From Candidatus Tepidiaquacella proteinivora (GTDB lineage: Bacteria; Bacteroidota; Ignavibacteria; Tepidaquicellales; Tepidaquicellaceae): a stretch of 64,000 nt of DNA. The stretch covers positions 496,001 through 560,000 of the forward strand of contig CP054675.1 of assembly GCA_013348845.1 (NCBI GenBank), given 5' to 3'. The notes beneath the pieces are model-generated. The model saw nothing but the letters and a program-made list of their open reading frames with translations. It was not told where the DNA came from and searched no databases. Shown piece after piece: positions 9,823 to 18,552 of this stretch (within the stretch, counting starts at the first letter, position 1; each line of letters begins with the position of its first letter). Both the position numbers and the translations under genes were made by a program.

Positions 9823-11742
9823 TTATTTTAGCAATAAATACAAAATTATCAACACTAATCCAGCAATTGATAAAATAGCGTAATCTTGCAATATTCCAGT
9901 CTGGATTTTCCGCCATAAAGATGATAGATAGCCGAAATATTTTGCTACGAAGTTAACAAATCCATCTATAATTTTTATATCAATAATTTTCCAAAGGAAA
10001 TTTTCAGATGTTTTATATACAGGTTGAACTATAGTTTGGTCATAAAATTCATCAATGTAATATTTGTTTTCAAGAACTTTTTCAAAGTTTTTTCCTTCTT
10101 CAAAAGTTTCCTTCTTTACATATTTTTTATAGGACAAAACAATCGCAATTACTGAAACTACAACTGATATTACAATAATAATAACTTCTGCAATAGTACT
10201 AATTTCAGGAGTAGCCATACGTGCTTCTTTCATATAGAGTGTTCTTTCAAATACAGGTTTTAAAAATTCTTCAAGAAAATTAGTTAAACCAGTATAATGC
10301 GGTAATGCTATAATGCCTCCAAATACAGATAAGAGAGCAAGAATTATTAGGGGAATAGTCATTACAGGAGGTGCTTCATGAGGATGGATTTTATCTGAAT
10401 CATAACGAGGTTTCCCATAAAAAGTTAAAGTAAATAGTCTAAACATATAAAATGCTGTCAGAGCAGCAGCAAATAAAACAAGTAAGAAATAAATCAAACC
10501 CTGATTTAAAAATATATTTAATAATATTTCATCTTTACTGAAAAAACCTGATAGGGGAGGGATTCCAGAAATCGTTAATGTACCTATTAGAAAAGTTAGA
10601 AATGTAATTTTTAAATAAGGTTTTAGACCGCCCATTTTTCTTATATCCTGTTCTTCTAAGAGCGCATGAATAATACATCCACTTCCGAGAAACAGTAACG
10701 CTTTAAAAAATGCATGTGTAATTAAGTGAAATAAACCTGATACGTATGAATAAGTACCCAAAGCAATAAACATAAAACCAAGTTGCGATATTGTAGAATA
10801 TGCGAGAATCTTTTTAATATCATTTTGTCTTAATGCAATCGATGCAGCAAGTAAAGCAGTCAGAATTCCAATTACAAGAACTATTCCTGATGCAGTAGGG
10901 GACATAACATATAATAATGAAACCCTTGATATTAAATAAACACCGGCAGTAACCATTGTAGCAGCATGAATTAGTGCCGATACAGGAGTTGGACCAGCCA
11001 TTGCATCAGGTAACCAAACGAAAAGCGGTATTTGAGCAGATTTTCCAACAGCACCGAGTAATAACAATAAAGCAATTATTGTATAAGTAGGAGTGTCAAA
11101 ATTAATGCCAAAACTTAAAAGAGTATTATTAAAGTTAGTTATACTTAAACTTCTAAAATTTGCAAAGATTAATAACATAGCAAGAATGAATCCAAAGTCA
11201 CCGATTCTATTAACGATAAATGCTTTTTTAGCAGCATCCCCGGTAAATTTTTTCTCATACCAGAATCCAATTAATAAATAAGAACATAATCCAACACCTT
11301 CCCAGCCTAAAAATAATAATAGAAAACTCTCTGCTAAAACAAGAATCAGCATTGCAAATATAAATAAATTCATATATGCAAAGAATAAGCCATAATTTTC
11401 ATCATTATGCATATAACCAATAGAATAAATGTGTATTAAAAAGCCAACCCCTGTAACAACTAACATCATTACTGAAGATAACGGATCTATAAGAAAGGAT
11501 ACTTTTATATCGAAAAAACCTGTCTTTATCCAATCAAAATATGAAATAATAATTTTTCTTGAATCTACAGGTAATTGGAGCAACTCAATTAATGCTACTA
11601 ATGAAATAATAAATGATATTAATACTAAAGATGAAGAAAAGTAACCTATTATTTTTTCAGATTTTATTTTCTTATTGAATAAGGAATTCAAAATAAAACC
11701 TGCCAATGGCAATAAAAAGATAAAATAAAAATAATCTACCAT
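9823..11742 (-). CDS. nuoL: NADH-quinone oxidoreductase subunit L
   Basis: NuoL is the distal antiporter-like proton-pumping subunit of respiratory complex I. At 639 aa the length is normal. About 14-16 membrane helices are visible, with the family motifs [16 protein letters not shown] (about residue 145), FVNRIGDFG, the proton-channel segment [23 protein letters not shown] and a long C-terminal amphipathic region ending in a last helix. It overlaps nuoK by 7 nt. NuoM and NuoN, which usually follow, are absent: the next gene is unrelated and convergent. Confidence 0.97.
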   Translation of the reverse strand: MVDYFYFIFLLPLAGFILNSLFNKKIKSEKIIGYFSSSLVLISFIISLVALIELLQLPVDSRKIIISYFDWIKTGFFDIKVSFLIDPLSSVMMLVVTGVGFLIHIYSIGYMHNDENYGLFFAYMNLFIFAMLILVLAESFLLLFLGWEGVGLCSYLLIGFWYEKKFTGDAAKKAFIVNRIGDFGFILAMLLIFANFRSLSITNFNNTLLSFGINFDTPTYTIIALLLLLGAVGKSAQIPLFVWLPDAMAGPTPVSALIHAATMVTAGVYLISRVSLLYVMSPTASGIVLVIGILTALLAASIALRQNDIKKILAYSTISQLGFMFIALGTYSYVSGLFHLITHAFFKALLFLGSGCIIHALLEEQDIRKMGGLKPYLKITFLTFLIGTLTISGIPPLSGFFSKDEILLNIFLNQGLIYFLLVLFAAALTAFYMFRLFTLTFYGKPRYDSDKIHPHEAPPVMTIPLIILALLSVFGGIIALPHYTGLTNFLEEFLKPVFERTLYMKEARMATPEISTIAEVIIIVISVVVSVIAIVLSYKKYVKKETFEEGKNFEKVLENKYYIDEFYDQTIVQPVYKTSENFLWKIIDIKIIDGFVNFVAKYFGYLSSLWRKIQTGILQDYAILSIAGLVLIILYLLLK

Positions 11743-12038
11743 TTTAATATATTGATTTCATCAATATTTACAGTGTCTTTATTACGATATAAAGCAATTA
11801 TTATTGCAAGGCCAACAGCGGCTTCTGCAGCAGCTACTGCCATTATAAAAAATACTAAAATTTGCCCCTCATATTTTCCAAGAAATGATGAAAATGCAAT
11901 CAATGATAAATTTACCGAATTAAGCATTAATTCAATAGACATAAAAATAATTAATGCATTTCTTCTAACTAAAACCCCGATGACACCAATACAAAATAAA
12001 ATTACACTTAATAATAAATAATGATTTATCTCTACCAT
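11736..12038 (-). CDS. nuoK: NADH-quinone oxidoreductase subunit K
   Basis: NuoK is a small three-helix subunit of complex I (100 aa, normal). Helix 2 carries [14 protein letters not shown] with the conserved membrane Glu used in proton transfer, and helix 3 contains the [13 protein letters not shown] motif with the second Glu in AAAEAAVG. The ATG at 12038 is only about 5 nt from a minus-strand TAnnTTTG box (12043-12050), so a very short or absent leader is possible. It forms a two-gene unit with nuoL. Confidence 0.96.
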   Translation of the reverse strand: MVEINHYLLLSVILFCIGVIGVLVRRNALIIFMSIELMLNSVNLSLIAFSSFLGKYEGQILVFFIMAVAAAEAAVGLAIIIALYRNKDTVNIDEINILKW

Positions 12039-12042
12039 ATAG

Positions 12043-12050
12043 CAAAAATA
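12043..12050 (-). promoter_or_regulatory. Possible Bacteroidota -7 box for nuoKL
   Basis: The minus strand reads TATTTTTG, matching TAnnTTTG. A -33 TTG is not evident at the expected distance, and in such A+T-rich DNA a chance match is plausible. If real, the transcript would begin at or beside the nuoK start codon. Confidence 0.3.
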
Positions 12051-12240
12051 TACAAACTATAAATAAAAATAAATCATTTTTAAAATAAATATTGTTAATA
12101 ACTTTCTTGATAAATATGTTATATAATATATATTATGTAAAGTAATAAATGTATAAAATTGTGAATAACTTTTTAATATTATCACTTCCCTACAACCCTT
12201 AATATATTTTTATCAATTAATAATATCATTATTTTTAAAT

Positions 12241-13353
12241 GTGAAAATTTTGGACCGATATATATTGAAACATTTTACTTTAAATTTTTTATTTGGAATA
12301 TTGTGTTTTATAATTATTTTTGTTTTAGTGGATTTATTTGAAAATCTTGATAAATTCATTGATAATAATTTATCAATACCACAGGTTATATACTATTATT
12401 ATTTATTTCTTCCGGAAATTATAAAACTAATAACTCCATTATCTATATTACTTGCCTCGCTTTTTACAATTAGCAGATTCATAAATTTTTCAGAATATAC
12501 GGCAATGAAATCTGCAGGAATTAGTATTTACAGATATCTATTACCTATATTAATATTCGGGATAATATTAACAGGATTTTCTATATATTTTAATGGCTGG
12601 ATAGTCCCGAGAAGCAATACAAAAAAATTCGATTTTGAACGGAATTATCTTAAAAGAAATATAATCACTAATCAGGTTATGAATTTACATTTTCAGGATA
12701 AGCAAAACAGAATAATAAGTATTGGACAATATGATAAATTAACACAGTCCTGTTATAACGTTACAATTGCAGAATTTAATCCGGATACATTAATTCAACT
12801 TATGTTCAGAATTGATGCAAAGCAAATGATTTGGGATAATGCTAAAAAGGATTGGCAATTGGTTTCTGTATTTCAAAGATTATTTGATAATAAATCGGAT
12901 AAAGAAAAAATAATATTCAGCTCATCTACATATGCCAATCAATTAGATTATTTAAAGAAAATAAATATAACTCCGGATTTGATAACTAAACGGCAATTAA
13001 GACCAGAAGAGTTAAATCTTCAGGAATTCAAGACTTTTATTAATAATTTAAAATTGAGCGGATTAGATGCAACAAAAAGTGAAGTTGATTATTATTCAAC
13101 AATTTCTTTTCCATTTTCTATTTTAGTAACAATAATCTTTGGTGTTTCTGTATCATCAAACACAAGAAGAGGTGGTGCAGCATTACAATTTGGAATAAGT
13201 ATAATTGTTTGTTTTATATATCTTGGATTTGTAAAAATTTCCCAATCTTTTGGATATAATGGAGATATTAGCCCGATACTAACAGCCTGGCTGGCAAATA
13301 TTACGTTTTCTATAGTATCAATAATAAATTTTTATCGACTACACAGGTACTAA
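12241..13353 (+). CDS. LptF/LptG-family lipopolysaccharide export permease
   Basis: This inner-membrane protein belongs to the YjgP/YjgQ family, which with LptB and LptC extracts LPS from the membrane. The start MKILDRYILKHF and the LVDLFENLDKFI region are typical. Helices lie near residues 15-35, 55-80 and 98-118, then a periplasmic beta-jellyroll region (about 120-270) and three C-terminal helices with FGVSVSSNTRRGG. The start codon is GTG at 12241. Which of LptF or LptG it is cannot be decided here. Its stop codon overlaps that of the convergent DUF3467 gene by 4 nt. Confidence 0.9.
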   Translation: MKILDRYILKHFTLNFLFGILCFIIIFVLVDLFENLDKFIDNNLSIPQVIYYYYLFLPEIIKLITPLSILLASLFTISRFINFSEYTAMKSAGISIYRYLLPILIFGIILTGFSIYFNGWIVPRSNTKKFDFERNYLKRNIITNQVMNLHFQDKQNRIISIGQYDKLTQSCYNVTIAEFNPDTLIQLMFRIDAKQMIWDNAKKDWQLVSVFQRLFDNKSDKEKIIFSSSTYANQLDYLKKINITPDLITKRQLRPEELNLQEFKTFINNLKLSGLDATKSEVDYYSTISFPFSILVTIIFGVSVSSNTRRGGAALQFGISIIVCFIYLGFVKISQSFGYNGDISPILTAWLANITFSIVSIINFYRLHRY

Positions 13354-13679
13354 TTAATTTTCTTATCTTCAGGTTTATTTGGAATCTGAAAACCAAACCC
13401 ACCTTGATTTAATTGTGGATTCATATTTATTTCACCAAACTGTTTTTCAAATCTTTCGATATTTTCTTTTAACGCCGAAAGAAACATTTTTGCGTGTTGT
13501 GGTGTCATAATAATTCTTGAATGTACCTTTGCTTTTGGTATTCCCGGTAACACCCGTGTAAAGTCAATTATGAATTCCGCAGGCGAATGAGAAATAATTG
13601 CAAAATTTGAATAGTTACCTTCTGCTTCCTTTTCTCCTAATTCGATGTTGATTTGTTGTGGTGGTTGTTGCTGGTTCAT
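13350..13679 (-). CDS. DUF3467 family protein
   Basis: A short soluble protein (109 aa) with the family pattern YSNFAIISHSPAEFIIDF, a Pro-Gly-containing segment with KVHSRIIMTPQHAKMFLSAL, and a helical ENIERFEKQFG. DUF3467 is widespread in Bacteroidota and Chlorobiota with no established function. The tail is Gln/Asn/Gly-rich. It is transcribed alone on the minus strand, divergent from the PfkB kinase gene and convergent with the LptF/G gene. Confidence 0.85.
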   Translation of the reverse strand: MNQQQPPQQINIELGEKEAEGNYSNFAIISHSPAEFIIDFTRVLPGIPKAKVHSRIIMTPQHAKMFLSALKENIERFEKQFGEINMNPQLNQGGFGFQIPNKPEDKKIN

Positions 13680-13749
13680 ATTTTAATATTTTTATAATAA
13701 TATAACGCAAATTTATTTATTTTTCAAATTTAAACAAAATTTTAAAATC

Positions 13750-13780
13750 TTGATTAAATTGTTCATATTAAATAACTTTG
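13750..13780 (+). promoter_or_regulatory. Bacteroidota-type promoter for the PfkB-recO-htrA unit
   Basis: TTG at 13750-13752 and TAACTTTG at 13773-13780 are separated by 20 nt, matching the TTG / TAnnTTTG arrangement known for Bacteroidota primary sigma factor. Transcription would start near 13785, leaving a leader of only about 10 nt before the ATG at 13796. Confidence 0.6.
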
Positions 13781-13795
13781 TATAAAAATATTAAT

Positions 13796-14719
13796 ATGAG
13801 TTTACTTGTAGTCGGTTCTATTGCATTAGATACTATCGAAACTCCATTTGGTAAAAGAGAATACATACTTGGAGGTTCTGCTTCATTCATCAGTCTTACA
13901 TCCAGTTATTTTACAAATGATATTAGAATGGTCGGTATAGTTGGATATGACTTTCCGAAAGAAGAACTGAAATTCTTTCAGTCTAAAGGTATAGATACAT
14001 CAGGAATAGAAATCTCCCCTACTCTGAAAACTTTTCACTGGTATGGTAAATACCATTTAGATATGAACACAAGGGACTCGATAGTTACTGATTTAAACGC
14101 TTTTGAACACTTCGACCCAAAAATACCTGAAAAATTCAAAGATAGTGAATATATTTGCATCGGAAATGTTGACCCAAGAATTCAGAAAAGTGTTATTTTA
14201 CAGATTAATAGTCCCCAAATAATTATGATGGATACTATGAATTTCTGGATAGAAGGTAAACTTGCTGAACTATTAGAGACTTTGAAATATGCGACAATAT
14301 TAGTTATCAATGATTCTGAAGTTAAGTTACTAACTAATGATAATAATATAATATCCGGTGGATTAAAGATACTTGAATTAGGTCCTGAAATACTAATAAT
14401 AAAAAAAGGTGAACACGGAGCAATATTAATGACAAAGAAGGATATGTTCTCACTGCCTGCTATCCCGTTGGAAAAAATTGTTGATCCAACAGGAGCTGGC
14501 GATACTTTTGCAGGTGGTTTAATGGGTTGGTTGCATAGAACAAACGATTATTCTTTTGAAAATTTGAAGATTGCCGTTGTCATTGGTACTGTAATGGCTT
14601 CAATTGCAGTAGAAGATTACTCAATAGATAATCTTAGAAACGTGGATAAAAATCTGATTAATAAAAGGATAGATAAACTACATAAAATCAGTAATTTTAA
14701 GAATATAGTTGTGGAATAA
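13796..14719 (+). CDS. PfkB-family carbohydrate kinase
   Basis: A ribokinase/PfkB-fold kinase of about 307 aa. The N-terminus MSLLVVGSIALDTIETPFG and GGSASFISLTSSYF correspond to PfkB signature 1, and DPTGAGDTFAGGLMGW near residue 235 is signature 2 with the catalytic Asp and anion hole. The substrate is not determined by sequence. ATG at 13796 is preferred over the upstream TTG at 13778 because that TTG is part of the promoter -7 box. Its stop overlaps the recO start by one base. Confidence 0.9.
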   Translation: MSLLVVGSIALDTIETPFGKREYILGGSASFISLTSSYFTNDIRMVGIVGYDFPKEELKFFQSKGIDTSGIEISPTLKTFHWYGKYHLDMNTRDSIVTDLNAFEHFDPKIPEKFKDSEYICIGNVDPRIQKSVILQINSPQIIMMDTMNFWIEGKLAELLETLKYATILVINDSEVKLLTNDNNIISGGLKILELGPEILIIKKGEHGAILMTKKDMFSLPAIPLEKIVDPTGAGDTFAGGLMGWLHRTNDYSFENLKIAVVIGTVMASIAVEDYSIDNLRNVDKNLINKRIDKLHKISNFKNIVVE

Positions 14720-15441
14720 TGGCTTACTCCGAAACAGAAGCGATTGTTCTAAAGAAATTCAGGTACGGAGACACAAGCCTGATTGCTACTTTATTTACAA
14801 AAGATTTTGGTAAATTTAACACTGTCATAAAAGGAGCCAGAAGCTTAAAATCTAAATACAGAGGAATATTTGAAACCACGAACCATATTAAAATTATTTT
14901 CAACAAAAAGGAAAACCGGGAATTGCAGACAATATCTAAATCTGAATTATTAAATAGTTTTCCAAAAATTAAAAATGAAATTGAAAAATTATTAATATCA
15001 TTTAGATTAGTTGAACTTGTTAACAAATTGTTTTATCAATATGATAAAAATGAGAACACATTTATTTTATTAAAAGATACATTAAACTCTCTGGCGAACT
15101 TTTCAAAAGAGCCATCGATTATTCTACTTTATTTTCAGGTAAAAATAGCAAAGAATATTGGAATACATTTTGTAGACAAAGAAGATAAAGAAAATTTAAT
15201 AAAAGATGAAACTTTTAGCACTGTACATACGTTAAAATTAGATAGAAATGAGTTTTTTTATATACAAAACCTGTATAATCAGGAGTTTAAGTCACTTAAC
15301 AAGTTTCAAATCACTACAAATTTGCTATATAAATTAATTGATTTTATGGATGTTCATTTATTAAGTAATTACTACTCAATTCATTCATTACCTTCAAAGC
15401 GTTCAATATTTCAAATGGAAAATTTTAAAATTAATAAATAA
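14719..15441 (+). CDS. recO: DNA repair protein RecO
   Basis: RecO works with RecR in loading RecA at gaps coated by SSB. The N-terminal OB fold shows ETEAIVLKKFRYGDTSLIATLFT and GKFNTVIKGARSLKSKYRG, characteristic of the family, and the helical C-terminal part completes 240 aa. The C-terminal zinc-binding cysteines found in some RecO proteins are missing: I find no Cys in the protein. It begins in the stop codon of the PfkB gene (TAATG) and is followed after 6 nt by the HtrA gene. Confidence 0.9.
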   Translation: MAYSETEAIVLKKFRYGDTSLIATLFTKDFGKFNTVIKGARSLKSKYRGIFETTNHIKIIFNKKENRELQTISKSELLNSFPKIKNEIEKLLISFRLVELVNKLFYQYDKNENTFILLKDTLNSLANFSKEPSIILLYFQVKIAKNIGIHFVDKEDKENLIKDETFSTVHTLKLDRNEFFYIQNLYNQEFKSLNKFQITTNLLYKLIDFMDVHLLSNYYSIHSLPSKRSIFQMENFKINK

Positions 15442-15447
15442 CTAAAT

Positions 15448-16935
15448 ATGAAGAAGAAAACATTAATCGCAGGAGCACTATTATTAATTTTCACACTTGC
15501 ATTTTCTGTCTTTCTTGTAGCAAGTCTAAGTGGATTAAAACTAAGTGCCAATCCACAAATAGATTTTAAGACTACTCCCCCAATAGAAAATGTAAATCCC
15601 AATATTAAGGGTCTTAATGAAGCATTTGTAGAAATTGCTGAAAAAGTAACGCCTTCCGTTGTTTATATAGAAGTTACGGGAACAGCAAAGAAAGAAGATA
15701 AAAACCCATGGGAATTTTTCTTTGGACCTGATTTCAGATTTGAACAACCACCAATGCATGGTACAGGTTCAGGTGTAATAATAAGTTCTGATGGATATAT
15801 CGTTACAAATAATCATGTAGTAAAAGATGCTTCTGAGAAAGGAATAAAAGTAATCTTAACAGATAAAAGAGAATTCCCTGCAAAATTAATTGGAACCGAT
15901 CCGAATACTGATGTAGCGGTAATAAAAATTGAAGCAGATAATTTAACTGTTGCATCAATTGGAAATTCGGATGATGTAAAAGTCGGACAATGGGTACTTG
16001 CAATTGGAAATCCGCTTGGTTTAACAAATACAGTAACAGCGGGAATAGTTTCTGCAATTGGTAGAAATGTTCAGATTAATATGGATAGTTATGCAATAAA
16101 TAATTTTATACAAACTGATGCTGCAATTAATCCTGGTAATAGTGGGGGTGCACTTGTTGATATAAACGGATATGTTATCGGAATAAATTCAGCAATTCAA
16201 ACAAATACTGGCTACTATCAGGGATATGGATTTGCAATCCCAAGCAACATAGTAAAAAATGTTGCACAGGAATTAATAAAATATGGAAAAATTGAAAGAG
16301 GTTATATCGGTGTTGCAATTAAAGATGTTGATAGTAAAGAAGCAAAAGGTCTTGGATTAGATAAAGCAAAAGGAGTTCTAATACAAAATGTGATTAAAGG
16401 TAGTGCTGGTGATGAAGCCGGCTTAAAGGTAGGAGATGTTATTTTAGCAGTAGATGGAAAAGAAGTTAATGCAGCTAATCAGTTGCAAACGATTATAGGT
16501 TCAAAACATCCGGGAGATGAAGTTACTTTAACAATATTCAGAGATGGTGCTACTATGGAAAAGAAAGTCAAGTTAAAACCAAAAATGGAAAGTGATGCAG
16601 GAAAAGATATAAACAGAAACCAATATGAAGAAGGAGAAACTCAGACTAAAAAATATGATAATATTGGTATAACAGTGACAGATATTAGTGAAAAAATTAA
16701 GAATAACTATGGTATAGAGGGTGGAGTCTATATACAAAATGTTGTCCCGTATTCTGAAGGATTCAACAGAGGATTAAGGGCAGGACTTATTATTATAGAA
16801 GTTAACAAGGAAAAAGTATATTCTGTAAGCGACTTTGATAAAATTATAAAGGATAAAAAAGAAGGCGATGTTGTTGTACTGAAAGTAATGACTCAAAATA
16901 AAGAGATTAGATTAATAGCAATTGAAATTCAATAA
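15448..16935 (+). CDS. HtrA/DegP-like periplasmic serine protease with two PDZ domains
   Basis: The protein (495 aa) has an N-terminal membrane anchor or signal (residues 5-30) and a trypsin-like domain with triad His123 (TNNHVV), Asp155 (DPNTDVAV) and Ser232 (GNSGGAL). PDZ1 spans about 285-375 (GYIGVAI) and PDZ2 about 405-490 (GGVYIQNV). It should degrade or refold damaged envelope proteins. The order PfkB-recO-htrA looks like one transcript, ended by the perfect hairpin just downstream. Confidence 0.95.
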   Translation: MKKKTLIAGALLLIFTLAFSVFLVASLSGLKLSANPQIDFKTTPPIENVNPNIKGLNEAFVEIAEKVTPSVVYIEVTGTAKKEDKNPWEFFFGPDFRFEQPPMHGTGSGVIISSDGYIVTNNHVVKDASEKGIKVILTDKREFPAKLIGTDPNTDVAVIKIEADNLTVASIGNSDDVKVGQWVLAIGNPLGLTNTVTAGIVSAIGRNVQINMDSYAINNFIQTDAAINPGNSGGALVDINGYVIGINSAIQTNTGYYQGYGFAIPSNIVKNVAQELIKYGKIERGYIGVAIKDVDSKEAKGLGLDKAKGVLIQNVIKGSAGDEAGLKVGDVILAVDGKEVNAANQLQTIIGSKHPGDEVTLTIFRDGATMEKKVKLKPKMESDAGKDINRNQYEEGETQTKKYDNIGITVTDISEKIKNNYGIEGGVYIQNVVPYSEGFNRGLRAGLIIIEVNKEKVYSVSDFDKIIKDKKEGDVVVLKVMTQNKEIRLIAIEIQ

Positions 16936-16947
16936 TTCTGATAAAAT

Positions 16948-16976
16948 GCCTTCCCTGAAATTTTTTCAGGGAAGGC
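16948..16976 (+). terminator. Perfect 13-bp hairpin after htrA
   Basis: GCCTTCCCTGAAA pairs fully with TTTCAGGGAAGGC around a three-base loop. On the plus strand it is followed by A residues rather than a T run, so it is not a textbook intrinsic terminator in that direction. It may instead protect the 3' end of the transcript or act with Rho. Confidence 0.6.
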
Positions 16977-17024
16977 AAAAAAAATTTGCTTGTAATTATA
17001 TTTTAGTTTTATTATTTTATTAAT

Positions 17025-17426
17025 ATGAAAAAGTATGTTCTAATCTGGTTAATAACAGGGCTATTCATAGTTAGCGTTTTATATGCTCAAGACGATAACA
17101 ATCAATATCTCTCTTATGAAACCAGTAAAATAGAATCGGCGGGAAAATCTACTGGTCCTTCTGATGATTATAAGTTATATCAGAATTATCCTAACCCGTT
17201 TAATCCAACCACTAAGATTTCCTATAAAATCAGGAAGGAAGGAAATGTTTATCTTAGTGTCTTTAATCTTGTAGGAAAAGAAATCAGTGTTCTTGTAAAT
17301 GAATATCAGCAACCCGGTGAATATGAGGTTGAGTTCAATGCATCTGACCTTCCAAGTGGGATTTATCTTTATAAATTAGAGATTAATGGATATGTGTCCG
17401 TTAAAAGGATGACACTTCTGAGATAA
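17025..17426 (+). CDS. Very short T9SS cargo: signal peptide plus sorting domain
   Basis: A signal peptide (to about residue 22, ending LYAQ) is followed by only about 35 polar residues, then a complete type A T9SS C-terminal sorting domain: YQNYPNPFNPTTKISYKI, FNLVGKEISVLV and LPSGIYLYKLE, ending KRMTLLR. The T9SS would carry it across the outer membrane and cleave or anchor it at the sorting domain. Total length is 133 aa, so almost no passenger exists. It could be a remnant of a larger cargo gene or a true mini-cargo. The next gene encodes a longer cargo with a related sorting domain. Confidence 0.85.
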   Translation: MKKYVLIWLITGLFIVSVLYAQDDNNQYLSYETSKIESAGKSTGPSDDYKLYQNYPNPFNPTTKISYKIRKEGNVYLSVFNLVGKEISVLVNEYQQPGEYEVEFNASDLPSGIYLYKLEINGYVSVKRMTLLR

Positions 17427-17456
17427 TTTTATCATTAGTTAAAATTATTTTTCAAT

Positions 17457-18353
17457 ATGAGAATAAGAGTTTTTATTACCTTTTTAATAGTATTATTAAT
17501 ATTTTTATTTTCGCCTTTAGAAGCACAGGTAAATATATACGATAAATTTGATGATGTATCTTTACCGGGGTGGTCATCAGAACAACTTAAAATCAAGTAT
17601 TCCCTATCAGAAAGTAACGATACAAACGGTTATATTATTATTTATAGCACAGAGACTATCAAAAAGAATTCTTACATAGGTTCAGTTACAAAAGTAAAAC
17701 CATTTACCTTTTCAGATTCTTGTATAATAAATTTAATGGTAGAAGGTATCTCCAATGATGTTACTTTTACCGTTGGTATAATTTATGATATAGATAAGAA
17801 TAATACTTATAATGAAGATGAAGATATATTGGTAGTTTCAAAACCTATTTCACTTAATTTTAAAGGCTGGAAACAAATAAAAGTAAAATTAACAGAGGAA
17901 AACTTCCGATTGGTTTCTAATTATAATGATAACTTTTCTGTCGTTCAATCAGAAAGTTTCGGAATGCGGTTTGATTTTCAGACCGGAAAGGATTTTAAAG
18001 AATCGAAAATTGAAACTGGAATAGCTTTAATAACTGAAATAATAAATCGTGGAATAGTCTACGATAGAAACAAGAAAAACAAAGAAGAAGAATCTTATTT
18101 TAATGCCAAGAATTATCCAAATCCATTTAATTCCTCTACAACTATAATGTATACTTTGAATGAATCTACAAATGTAAGAATTACAGTTTATGACAGATTA
18201 GGTAGAGAAATTGCGACACTTGTTGATGAAATGCAATCAGCCGGAACACACACTGTAATTTTTAATGCATCTGATTTACCAAGCGGTACATATTTCTATA
18301 GAATAAAAACAAATTCTTATACAGAAGTTAAAAAAATGGTTTTGGAAAAATAA
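17457..18353 (+). CDS. T9SS-sorted secreted protein
   Basis: The protein (298 aa) has a signal peptide (to about residue 23, LEAQ) and a beta-rich passenger (residues 25-205) with an acidic Asp-rich segment YDIDKNNTYNEDED near 117-130 that could bind calcium. A type A sorting domain follows: NYPNPFNSSTTIMYTL, YDRLGREIATLV, LPSGTYFYRI, ending KKMVLEK. The passenger family is not recognised. It is 30 nt downstream of the mini-cargo gene, likely in one transcript. Confidence 0.85.
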   Translation: MRIRVFITFLIVLLIFLFSPLEAQVNIYDKFDDVSLPGWSSEQLKIKYSLSESNDTNGYIIIYSTETIKKNSYIGSVTKVKPFTFSDSCIINLMVEGISNDVTFTVGIIYDIDKNNTYNEDEDILVVSKPISLNFKGWKQIKVKLTEENFRLVSNYNDNFSVVQSESFGMRFDFQTGKDFKESKIETGIALITEIINRGIVYDRNKKNKEEESYFNAKNYPNPFNSSTTIMYTLNESTNVRITVYDRLGREIATLVDEMQSAGTHTVIFNASDLPSGTYFYRIKTNSYTEVKKMVLEK

Positions 18354-18448
18354 CCCCTTCCCCTACCCTTCTAAAATTTACATTTTTAAATAGAATACCG
18401 TATCAGATATTTTACATTTTTCCTGTCCATAAGACAGATAATATTATT

Positions 18449-18472
18449 TTATCATTATAATAATAATGATAA
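18449..18472. repeat. Inverted repeat upstream of the cDPG synthetase-like gene
   Basis: TTATCATTAT and ATAATGATAA form a perfect 10-bp inverted repeat with a four-base spacer. It lies about 40 nt upstream of the candidate -7 box at 18513. It may be an operator or a weak hairpin after the preceding cargo gene. Confidence 0.35.
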
Positions 18473-18512
18473 GTATCTTAATTTTTAGCCTTAATTTTAA
18501 GAAAAAATTTAG

Positions 18513-18520
18513 TATATTTG
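18513..18520 (+). promoter_or_regulatory. Candidate -7 box for the cDPG synthetase-like gene
   Basis: TATATTTG matches TAnnTTTG. The -33 region shows only TTA at the expected distance. Transcription would start near 18525, giving a leader of about 28 nt. Confidence 0.4.
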
Positions 18521-18552
18521 TATTATTTTAAACTATTAAATAATAATAATTT

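Noticed and set aside
17025-18353. Tandem T9SS cargo genes as a recent duplication
   Set aside because: Only the C-terminal sorting domains resemble each other, and these are shared by the whole cargo class.
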